DNA from: Nocardia nova NBRC 15556
GTDB taxonomy: Bacteria > Actinomycetota > Actinomycetes > Mycobacteriales > Mycobacteriaceae
Direction: 5' to 3'
Length of the DNA stretch: 64,000 bases
NCBI RefSeq assembly: GCF_001613005.1
Contig: NZ_BDBN01000015.1
Location: 1 to 64,000, forward strand
The position numbers were made by a program, and so were the translations under genes. Under the pieces are notes generated by a model. That model was not told where the DNA came from, did no database searches, and was given only the letters and a program-made list of their open reading frames with translations. Of this stretch, positions 1 through 8,300 are shown piece after piece (the first letter of the stretch is position 1; each line of letters opens with the position of its first letter).

Positions 1-1503
1 CAGCCGCGACCACGAGTGGCGGTGGTGGGCGCGGGCATCGCGGGTCTGGCCGCGGCCACAGGGCTGGCCGAACGGGGATTTCGAGTCGACGTGATCGAAC
101 GCGAGCGATATCTCGGCGGCCGCGTCGGCGGATGGACCGAGACGCTGCCCGACGGCACCGCGCTCGCCATGAACCGGGGTTTCCACGCCTTCTTTCCGCA
201 GTACTACAATTTGCGAAAGCTGTTGTCGCGCAGCGATCCCGGGCTGACCAGGTGGCAACGTGTCGACGACTATCCGCTGATCGACGCGCAGGGCCGCCGG
301 GACGGTTTCCGTCATCTGCCCCGCACCCCTCCCTGGAACGCGGTGGCGTTCGCGTTGCGCAGTCCCACCTTCCGGCTGCGCGACCTGATCCGGATGGACC
401 CCTCCGCGGCGGCGCCGCTGGCCGCCGTGTCGGTACCGCGGATCTATCGGCAGCTCGACGACGTGGACGCCGATACCTTCCTGCAGCGCATCAATTTCCC
501 GGTTGCCGCGCGGCATCTGGCCTTCGACGTCTTTTCTCGCAGCTTCTTCGCCGCTCCCCAGCAGATGTCGGCAGCCGAACTGGCGACGATGTTCCACATC
601 TACTTCCTGGGCTCCAGCGAGGGTTTGGTCTTCGACACGATTCGGGACAATTTCGATGTGGGCCTGTGGAATCCGCTGCGGGACCATCTCACCGCGCCGG
701 ACGTCGCCGGACGTCCCGGCCGTGTCGACTTCCACACCGGCGTCGAAATCACCCGAATCGACACCGACGGCCCCGGTTTCCGGCTGCACGCCGACAACGG
801 GTCCGGTCTGTCCGCCGATGCCGTCGTACTCGCCGCCGACGTAGCCGGTCTGCGCGACATCGTCGCCGCGTCACCGGAATTGGGGACTGCCGAATGGCGC
901 GAGCGAGTCGCCGCATTGGCGCTCGCCCCGGCCTTCGTCGTCCACCGGCTCTGGCTGGACCGGCCGTTGCGCCGCGACCGGCCCAGCTTCCTCGCCACCG
1001 GCAACCTCAGCCCGATCGACAACATCAGTGTCGTCGATCGCTACGAGAGCGCCGCTGCCCGATGGGCCCGGCAACGGGGCGGCAGCGTCGTGGAACTGCA
1101 CGCCTACGCGGCTGCGCCCGAACTACCCGGCACATCGGTACGGGAGGCGGTGCGAGAACGGCTGTACGCACGACTGCACGAGATCTACCCCGAATCCGGG
1201 CAGGCGCGGGTCGTGGCGGAACGCACGCTGTGGCGCCGGGACTGCCCCCGTTTCGCGCCGGGCGATTTCGCCAACCGGCCGGAGGTCACCACCCCGCACC
1301 CGCGGTTGATGCTGGCAGGTGACGGCATACGGGTGGATCTTCCGGTGGCCCTGATGGAACGCGCCGCGACGACCGGTTGGCTCGCGGCGTCGACGTTGGC
1401 ACAACACTGGCGGGCAGCCGGTCATTCACTGCAGACGGTGCCCAACCGTGGCCGCTCGGCCGTCCTGCGCACCCTCGCGCTCCGGGAAAGGAATTCGTCG
1501 TGA
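1..1503 (+). CDS. crtU: FAD-dependent carotenoid oxidoreductase, CrtU-like (5' partial)
   Basis: The frame is open from base 1. The first GTG (base 16) leaves only two residues before the dinucleotide-binding motif VVGAGIAGL, so the true start probably lies outside the window. The protein is a phytoene-desaturase-type flavoprotein with the FAD glycine motif at the N-terminus, followed by an acidic ERERYLGGR stretch and a C-terminal LMLAGDGI segment that fits FAD binding. The motifs MNRGFHAFFPQYYNL and MFHIYFLGSSEGLVFD are typical of actinobacterial CrtU, the beta-carotene desaturase/methyltransferase that forms aromatic end rings in isorenieratene. The stop overlaps the start of the next gene (GTGA), so the two are translationally coupled. 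Substrate assignment rests on family resemblance. Confidence 0.82.
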   Translation, partial: QPRPRVAVVGAGIAGLAAATGLAERGFRVDVIERERYLGGRVGGWTETLPDGTALAMNRGFHAFFPQYYNLRKLLSRSDPGLTRWQRVDDYPLIDAQGRRDGFRHLPRTPPWNAVAFALRSPTFRLRDLIRMDPSAAAPLAAVSVPRIYRQLDDVDADTFLQRINFPVAARHLAFDVFSRSFFAAPQQMSAAELATMFHIYFLGSSEGLVFDTIRDNFDVGLWNPLRDHLTAPDVAGRPGRVDFHTGVEITRIDTDGPGFRLHADNGSGLSADAVVLAADVAGLRDIVAASPELGTAEWRERVAALALAPAFVVHRLWLDRPLRRDRPSFLATGNLSPIDNISVVDRYESAAARWARQRGGSVVELHAYAAAPELPGTSVREAVRERLYARLHEIYPESGQARVVAERTLWRRDCPRFAPGDFANRPEVTTPHPRLMLAGDGIRVDLPVALMERAATTGWLAASTLAQHWRAAGHSLQTVPNRGRSAVLRTLALRERNSS

Positions 1504-2507
1504 ACCATCGGCTTCAGCTCACCGGCCGGGTGAGGAACCTTCCACTGCGACGTTTCGCCGCCGAAGAGTGGTCGCGACAGCGGCCCACCTACCGCGACGC
1601 CGATCCTGCCCTGATCGACGCGACACTGGACTGGTCCCAGCGATTGCCCAGCGGAAACTGGTACGTGTTCGCGGCGAGTCGCGCGATCCGGGCGGGGCGG
1701 CCGTTCGGCACGACCGTCGGCGGTGTCGAGATCGTCGCCTGGCGAGACCGCGACGGCAGCCTGCTGGTCGGCCCCGGCGCGTGCCCGCACCTCGGTGCGT
1801 CGCTCGCGACCGGCCGGGTCGAGAACGGCACCTTGATCTGCCGCTGGCACGGCCTGCGAATCGGCGCCGACGGCGGGCCGCGGTGGTCACCGTTCCCCTG
1901 CCACGACGACGGCGTGCTCGCCTGGGTACGCCTGGACACCGTGGGCGGGCACACACCGACCGAGGCGCCGGTCGTCGGCGCCCGGCCCGACGACACCACG
2001 GTGCACGCGGTCAATCGGTCGACGGGCATCTGCGAGCCGAGCGACATCGTCGCCAACCGGCTCGATCCGTGGCACGGCGGATGGCTCCACCCGTACTCCT
2101 TCACGCGCCTGGATGTCACTCGGACACCCCGGCGTGAGCACCTCGGCGAGGACGATCATCGCTTCCTGCTCACCGTCACCTTCCGCGTCACCCGCGGTCT
2201 CGGCGTTCCGGTCGAAGCGGAATTCACCTGTCCCGACCCGCGCACGATCGTCATGCGCATCGTCGGCGGCGAAGGCGCGGGCAGCGTGGTGGAAACTCAC
2301 GCCACCCCGCTCGGCCCGGGCCCCGACGGCCGGCCTCGCACCGCGGTGATCGAAGCGGTCATCGCACACTCGCCTCGCCCCGGTTTCCGGCACGCGCACC
2401 GCGCTCTCCCGGTGCTGCGCCCGCTGATCAACCACGCGGCGGCCCGCCTCTGGCGCGACGACCTGGCCTATGCCGAGCGCCGCTACGAGTTGCGCACCCG
2501 CCGATAG
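1500..2507 (+). CDS. Rieske [2Fe-2S] protein with DUF5914-type C-terminus
   Basis: A 335-residue protein. The GTG at 1500 overlaps the crtU stop by three bases and follows a GGAAAGGA ribosome site, which decides the start. A Rieske cluster motif is clear: C95-P-H97 and C114-RW-H117. The C-terminal part matches what I know as DUF5914, found beside crtU in actinobacterial carotenoid clusters. The W-H-G-G-W-L-H-P region at about 190 could hold a mononuclear iron site, but this is not proven. Coupling to crtU suggests it supplies electrons to, or oxidises, an aromatic carotenoid or its precursor. A generic ring-hydroxylating oxygenase subunit is the alternative. Confidence 0.78.
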   Translation: MNHRLQLTGRVRNLPLRRFAAEEWSRQRPTYRDADPALIDATLDWSQRLPSGNWYVFAASRAIRAGRPFGTTVGGVEIVAWRDRDGSLLVGPGACPHLGASLATGRVENGTLICRWHGLRIGADGGPRWSPFPCHDDGVLAWVRLDTVGGHTPTEAPVVGARPDDTTVHAVNRSTGICEPSDIVANRLDPWHGGWLHPYSFTRLDVTRTPRREHLGEDDHRFLLTVTFRVTRGLGVPVEAEFTCPDPRTIVMRIVGGEGAGSVVETHATPLGPGPDGRPRTAVIEAVIAHSPRPGFRHAHRALPVLRPLINHAAARLWRDDLAYAERRYELRTRR

Positions 2508-2540
2508 CCTCGCGATTGCGGCGCCGCCGGACGCCGGCCC

Positions 2541-2580
2541 GGTCGTCGTGCCCCGGTCGTCGTGCCCCGGTCGTCGTGCT
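2541..2580. repeat. 14-bp tandem repeat, about 2.9 copies
   Basis: The unit GGTCGTCGTGCCCC begins at 2541, 2555 and 2569, and the last copy is cut short. It lies between the convergent Rieske gene and the minus-strand gene ending at 2579, touching that gene's stop codon. Probably replication slippage in a non-coding junction. Confidence 0.85.
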
Positions 2581-3040
2581 ATGCCGCGATGCGCTCCACC
2601 GCTGCCACGACCTCCGACAGCAGCGGCAGCGATTCGTCGCGCTGGGGCGCGCGCGCCCACCACCGGCCCTCATGGGTGTGCCGCCCGAATCCGGTGGGCA
2701 GAATGACATTGCTGCGATGGGATCCGATATCGACGCCGTGGCGTTCCAATCGCAGTGTCCGGTCAACATCGGGATATCCGTCGAATACCGCGATAAACGT
2801 TCGACGCGGCGGGTGTTCACGCACGAGCACCGGCCCCGGAATCCCGCGCACGGTCAATTCACCGAGTACCAGCGCACCGAGCGGTTCCGGCGTATTCACC
2901 GCGGCGACCGAGTCGCCGAGAGGTAACACGACATATCCCGGCGAGGTGACGCGCACATAGGGTAATCCGAACAGCTCGCGGTAGGTGTCCGCCCAATCCT
3001 GTGGCGTAGCAATCTCTTTCAATCGCACGATGCACCTCAC
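2579..3040 (-). CDS. Hypothetical protein, 153 aa
   Basis: No family is recognised with certainty. The protein is soluble, without a signal peptide or membrane segment. The C-terminal half has an ILPTGFGRHTHEGRWWARAP segment that faintly resembles the small primase/polymerase-like proteins seen in actinobacteria, but no metal-binding acidic motif is evident. The start could be GTG 3040 or the in-frame GTG 3028, which has GAGG six bases upstream. It is convergent with the carotenoid genes and divergent from the stress-protein gene, so it is a single-gene transcription unit. Confidence 0.6.
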   Translation of the reverse strand: MRCIVRLKEIATPQDWADTYRELFGLPYVRVTSPGYVVLPLGDSVAAVNTPEPLGALVLGELTVRGIPGPVLVREHPPRRTFIAVFDGYPDVDRTLRLERHGVDIGSHRSNVILPTGFGRHTHEGRWWARAPQRDESLPLLSEVVAAVERIAA

Positions 3041-3120
3041 TCACTGTCCATCTCCCGGCGCCGTGCCCCGGCTCCGTTCGTCGGTTGTTCCAGTGAATAC
3101 CGGAAATCACAGCAGTTACA

Positions 3121-3139
3121 CGTGATTCGGTGAATCACG
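3121..3139. promoter_or_regulatory. Inverted repeat, possible operator
   Basis: CGTGATTC-GGT-GAATCACG is a perfect 8-bp inverted repeat with a 3-bp spacer in the 293-bp gap between the divergent hypothetical gene and the universal stress gene. Position and symmetry suit a dimeric regulator. Its identity is unknown. Confidence 0.5.
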
Positions 3140-3333
3140 CGCGAATTGTCAGCCACGAGTGAGGTTCAGGACACAGTCCGGCCGGTCCGGAGACGGAACG
3201 GAACGGTTTCGAATCGAATCGGCGAATACCGATCGACATCCCGCATTTACGCTGATCGCCCGAGTACTCTCGGGGCCGCGGGTAGTCTCGGAACAACCCG
3301 CATGCGCACGGCACGGATGTCCGGGAGGTCGGC

Positions 3334-3837
3334 ATGACTTGCGACTTGATGCTCATCGCGTACGACGGATCCGAGAATGCGAAGCGGGCCGTGGAATATG
3401 CGGGGCGATTCTTGTCCGCGCCCAAGGCGGTCGTGCTCACCGCATGGGAGCCGATGGTGCGCCAGGCCGCGCGGCTGTCCGGACTTTCCGGTGTGATGCA
3501 GCCGGAATGGCTGCCGGACGAGGAGATCGAGGATATCGCCTACGTCGACGCGAAACAGATCAATGCCGAGGGCGTACGGCTGGCCAAATTGGCGGGATTG
3601 AATGCGGAGCCCCGAACCGCCGAATGCACCTCGACCATCTGGAACGCCATCGTCGACGTGGCAGACGAGCTGAATGTGGACATCATCGTCGCCGGTACGC
3701 GCGGTTCCACCGGCATCCGCGCCCTGCTGCATTCGAGCGTGGCGGAGGCCGTGCTGAAGCACTGCCATCGGCCGATTCTGCTGGTGCCGCCGGGAAAGGA
3801 ACCGATACCGGTCAGCGATCTCGCCGGTCAGCTGTGA
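3334..3837 (+). CDS. Universal stress protein (UspA family), single domain
   Basis: A 167-residue protein beginning MTCDLMLIAYDGSENAKRAVEYA, the usual first strand and helix of a Usp fold. The C-terminal GTRGSTGIRALLHSSVAEAV carries the nucleotide-binding G-x2-G-x9-G(S/T) signature in slightly altered form (G-TR-G ... HSSVAEAV), followed by the HRPILLVPPG strand, so ATP binding is plausible. These proteins act in the cytoplasm in redox, hypoxia or growth-arrest responses. The GTCGGCATG context gives a GG-rich ribosome site. It stands alone between a hypothetical gene and entC. Confidence 0.88.
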   Translation: MTCDLMLIAYDGSENAKRAVEYAGRFLSAPKAVVLTAWEPMVRQAARLSGLSGVMQPEWLPDEEIEDIAYVDAKQINAEGVRLAKLAGLNAEPRTAECTSTIWNAIVDVADELNVDIIVAGTRGSTGIRALLHSSVAEAVLKHCHRPILLVPPGKEPIPVSDLAGQL

Positions 3838-3930
3838 GGGTGCCGCCCCCTTCACATGAGTCTGCCCACATGAGATCTGCGTCGCTACCCGGGCGCCGCC
3901 GCTTCCGCACACGACTATCGTCGGGAAACT

Positions 3931-5031
3931 ATGGACGGCTTTCTGCTCGCACAACCGGGGGGCGTGGTCCGTACGACCGGCATCCGGCGCGCATTCGACG
4001 ATGCGCGGCGGGCAGCGACGGCCCTGCGTGACGGTGCGGCGGAACTGATCGTCGGCGCGATCCCGTTCGACCCGGGCGATGCGGCCGCGCTGTGTGAGCC
4101 GCAGCAGGCCCAGCACAGTGCGGGCCCGTGGCGTCCGGCCGCCGTTCCGCCCCTGCCCGAGGTCCGGGTCGTCGCGGAGATTCCCAGTCCGGCAGAGCAT
4201 GTGGCCCGGGTGACGAAACTGGTGGAGCAGCTGTCGGATCCGGCGCAGCCGCTGCGCAAGGTGGTCGCCGCGCGCTCGCTGATCGCCGAGGCGGACCAGC
4301 CGCTCGAGCCCGAGGTGGTCGCCGCGCACCTGCTGGTACGCCATCCTCAGGCCAACGTCTTCGCCGTCGATCTGACGCCCGCCGGCCGGACCGGCGCGCA
4401 CCTGGTCGGCGCCACACCGGAGGTGCTGGTCGCCCGGCACGGTGACACCGTCACGCTGCGTCCGCTGGCCGGAACGCTGCCCCGGCACGCCGATCCCACC
4501 GTCGATGCCGAACGGTCTCGGGAGCTGTTGTCCAGTACCAAGAATCGCGACGAACACGCCTTCGTCATCGAGTGGATCCGGGAACGACTCACCCCCGTGT
4601 GCGCCGAACTCGCGATCCCGGACGGCCCCGAGCTGATCAACACCGCCGAGGTCTGGCATCTGGCCACACCCATCACCGGACGCCTGCGCGACCCCGCCAC
4701 CACCGCGCTCGATCTGGCCCTGCTGCTGCATCCCACGCCCGCGGTCTGTGGCACCCCCACCGACCTCGCCCTGCGGACCATCACCGAGTACGAGGAGCCG
4801 CGCGGCTTCTACGGCGGTGCGGTCGGCTGGTGCGATGCGCGCGGCGACGGCGAATGGGTGGTCGCGATCCGGTGCGCCGACGTGTCCGCGGACGGACGCA
4901 CCGTGCAGGCCTACGGTGGCGGCGGCATCGTGGCGGCCTCCGACCCGCGCACCGAACTCGACGAGACGACCGCGAAACTGCGCACCCTGTTGAACGGGCT
5001 GGCCTGCCCGGTACCGGACCAGCCGAGCTGA
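3931..5031 (+). CDS. entC: Isochorismate synthase
   Basis: A 366-residue chorismate-binding enzyme of the MenF/EntC family that converts chorismate to isochorismate. It supplies salicylate- or dihydroxybenzoate-capped siderophores or menaquinone. Visible family features are LRKVVAARS (K110 fits the general base), ATPEVLV, RPLAGTLPR, SSTKNRDEHAFV, the LHPTPAVCGTP stretch, and the C-terminal ERGFYGG-like RGFYGGAVGW with YGGGGIV. The length is typical. The start MDGFLLAQPGG follows the UspA gene by about 90 bp. No siderophore NRPS is adjacent, so the downstream pathway cannot be read here. M. tuberculosis Rv3215 (EntC) is the closest named relative I know. Confidence 0.88.
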   Translation: MDGFLLAQPGGVVRTTGIRRAFDDARRAATALRDGAAELIVGAIPFDPGDAAALCEPQQAQHSAGPWRPAAVPPLPEVRVVAEIPSPAEHVARVTKLVEQLSDPAQPLRKVVAARSLIAEADQPLEPEVVAAHLLVRHPQANVFAVDLTPAGRTGAHLVGATPEVLVARHGDTVTLRPLAGTLPRHADPTVDAERSRELLSSTKNRDEHAFVIEWIRERLTPVCAELAIPDGPELINTAEVWHLATPITGRLRDPATTALDLALLLHPTPAVCGTPTDLALRTITEYEEPRGFYGGAVGWCDARGDGEWVVAIRCADVSADGRTVQAYGGGGIVAASDPRTELDETTAKLRTLLNGLACPVPDQPS

Positions 5032-5158
5032 TCGCAGCTGCTCGGAAGGCCGCTCGAGAACCGTTCGCCCGGCGGGTTGCCGTGCTGCGTGTCTCTCGGG
5101 GCGCGTCCATGTTGTAGGTTGGCTCGCAAGACGCCTGTGTCGATGTTGGGAGTACGCG

Positions 5159-5326
5159 ATGAAGTTTGCCGTCCCGGGGGTTGCGAGCGCCGTCGCCGGA
5201 GCGCTGCTCGGTGTGATCGCGGTGTTCATTGTCGTGACGGCGACGGCGCAGAACTCGCGGCCCGAGATAAGTCATGGAGACGCCTCGTCGTCGCTGCTGA
5301 ACAACGTTGAGTACGGCGCTCGCTGA
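5159..5326 (+). CDS. DUF2613 small secreted or membrane protein, 55 aa
   Basis: A short gene starting ATG at 5159. It begins MKFAVPGVASAVAGALLGVI, continues AVFIVVTATAQNS and ends NNVEYGAR. There is one hydrophobic segment (residues 5-30) and a short polar tail, matching the DUF2613 family. In M. tuberculosis a like-sized gene (Rv0236A) sits directly upstream of aftD. Here the last 20 bases overlap aftD's TTG start, so the two are almost certainly co-translated. It may be a small accessory subunit or stabiliser of AftD, which is inference from position. Confidence 0.82.
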   Translation: MKFAVPGVASAVAGALLGVIAVFIVVTATAQNSRPEISHGDASSSLLNNVEYGAR

Positions 5327-8300
5327 CGCTGCGCCGACCGCTGCCTCTTCCGCCGACTCTCTCTCCTCGGCCGGCGCACCACTGGGCCGGCGTTGGTTCG
5401 CCGGTACCGTTCTCGTCGCCTTCCTGCTGACCTTTCTGCAGGCGCCCGGTAACACCGTCGCCGACACCAAATACGACCTCGCCCAGAATCCGGTCGGATT
5501 CCTGCAGCGTGCCGCCCATCTGTGGAGCAGTCAGGCGCCGATGGGCCAGGTGCAGAACCAGGCCTACGGATATTTCTTCCCGCACGGCGCCTTCTTCTCG
5601 CTGGGCCATGTGCTGGGCCTTCCGGCGTGGGTGACGCAGCGGATCTGGTGGGCGCTGCTGATCCTCGCCGGCTTCTGGGGCATCGTCCGGCTGTGCGAGG
5701 TGCTGGGCATCGGCACCCGCGGTTCCCGGGTGATCGCGGCGGTCGCGTTCGCGCTGTCGCCGCGGGTGTTGACCACGCTCGGATCCATCTCCTCGGAAAC
5801 CCTGCCGATGATGCTGGCTCCCTGGGTGCTGCTCGCACCGGTGGCCCTGGGTGTGGTGGGGATGCCGCGCATCCATGCCGCCCGGTCCGGATGGCGGCGA
5901 CTGCTACCGCACCGGCCGACCGCCGAATCGGTCTCGATGCGGGGTGCGACCTCGCCGGCGGCGAGCGCCCTCGCGTTGGCGCTGATGGGGTCGGTCAACG
6001 CGGTCGCGACCGTGGCCGCCTTCCTGCCCGCGGCACTGTGGTGGGCGTCGTATCGCCCGAATCGGACCTGGTGGCGGTTCACCCGGGCCTGGATTCCGCT
6101 GCTGATCCTGGGCACCTTGTGGTGGGTGGTGCCGCTGCTGGTGCTGGGCAAGGTGAGTCCGCCGTTCCTGGACTACATCGAATCCTCCGGCGTGACCACC
6201 CAGTGGGCGTCGCTGGGTGAGGTGTTGCGCGGCACCGACAGCTGGACGCCGTACGTCTCACCGGAGCGGATCGCGGGTGCGGTGCTGGTCACCCAGCCCG
6301 CGGCGGTGCTGGCGACGGGCGTGCTGGCGGCGGCCGGAATGGCCGGGCTGGCGCTGCGTTCCATGCCGGCGCGCGGGCGGTTCACGCTCGTCCTGATCGC
6401 CGGCCTGGTCGGCATCTGTGCCGGATATGCCGGACAGCTGGGCGGCCCGTTCGCCGAATCGGTGCGGATCTTCCTGGATTCCGGCGGCGCCCCGCTGCGC
6501 AATGTGCACAAGCTGGAACCACTGATCCGGATCCCGCTGGTGATCGGGCTCGCCCATCTGCTGCGGCGGGTGCCGCTGCCCGCCTCGGTGCCGATGCCCG
6601 TGTGGCGCAGCGCCTTCGCCCATCCCGAGCGCAACCGCATGGTCGCGGTGGCGGCGCTGCTGCTGGCGGCGCTGGCGCTGTCGACCTCGTTGGCATGGAC
6701 CGGCAAACTCGCCCCGCGCGGCGCCTACGACAAGGTGCCGGCGTACTGGCAGCAGACCGCGGACTGGTTGGCGCGCAACGCTTCGGACACCCGGGCGCTG
6801 GTGGTGCCCGGAGCACCGTTCGGCAGTCAGATCTGGGGCCTGACCCGCGACGAACCACTACAGGCCCTGGCCCGCACGCCGTGGGCGGTGCGTGATGCCG
6901 TGCCGCTCACGCCGCCGGGCGCGATCCGGGCGATGGATTCGGTGCAGCGGCTGATCGCCGACGGCCGGCCCTCGACCGGGCTCGCACCGACACTGATCGA
7001 TCAGGGCATCGGAATTCTGGTGCTGCGCAACGATCTCGACCCCGATACCTCCCGCTCCACCCGGCCGATGCTGGCGCACGCGGCGATCGAAGGTTCGCCC
7101 GGCATCACCAAGGTCGCCGAATTCGGCAACCCGATCGAGGTGGGCCACGGTGACGGTCTGGTCGCCGACGGTGATCTGCGCCCGACGTATCCGGCGATCG
7201 AGATCTACCGGGTGAGCGCCGGCGACCGCGGTGACCCTGCCGAGATTCGCAGTGGTCCCGGCGCTCCGGCGAGTTTCCCGGGGGCACGGACGGTGCCGCT
7301 GCCTTCGGTTCCGGTGGTACAGGGCGGGCCGGAAGTGCTGGAACGGCTGCGTCGCAACGACTCCGACGCGAGCGGTCCCGCACTGCTGGCCGCCGATGCC
7401 GCACGCGCCGGACTGACTCCGGTCGCGACCACGATCACCGATACCCCGATGGATCGGGAGGCCGATTTCGGACGGGTGGACAACCACAATTCGGCGCTGC
7501 GCGCGCCCACCGACGCCCGCCGCACCCACAATCTGGTACCCGACTACCCGGTGCCCGGCGCGCAGCCGGTGCAGGGACAGTGGTCCGGCGCGGCCGTCAC
7601 GGCATCCAGTTCCGCGGCCGATGCCACGCAGCTCGGCGGAGCGGCGCCCGGCAGTTCGACCGCCGCCGCCTTCGACGGGGATCCGAGCACCGCGTGGTTG
7701 AGCACCAGCGCCGAACACGCTGTCGGGCAATGGCTGCGACTCGACCTCGACCATCCCATCGAAGCCGGTGCACTGCAGGTGACCACGAGCCCCGCCGCGA
7801 TCGGCGACCCGGTGAAGTGGATCGAGGTGCGCACCGCCAACGGCACGGTGGCCGCACGGATATCGGAACCCGGTGCGCCGGTGTCGGTTTCGTTGCCGCC
7901 GGGCCGTACCGACTGGCTCACCATTACCGCGACCCGCACCGAGAACGGCACCGGCGGTGGGCAATTCGGCATCAGCGAAGTTCAGCTGTTCGACTATTCG
8001 AACCGGGACGCGCCCACGCCCGTGACGATTCGCCACCACACGGTGCTACCGCTCGTTCCGGCCGGAACGCCGGTGCGCGGCTGGAATCTGGGACAGGAAT
8101 TCCCCGGCCGCAGCGGATGTTTCGATGCGCCCGATCGGGTGCGCTGCAGTAAGGGCCTCGCGCTACCCGCCGAGGAGCCCGGCGCCTTCGAACGCACTCT
8201 CGGTGTGCCGGACCCGATGACGGTCGCACCGCGACTGACTCTGCGCACGCGACAGGGCCCCGCACTGGAAGGCTTGCTGACCGATCCGGAGCGGCCCATC

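Noticed and set aside
3247-5229. 660-residue open frame on the minus strand
   Set aside because: Shadow of the Usp and entC genes, both strongly supported on the plus strand.
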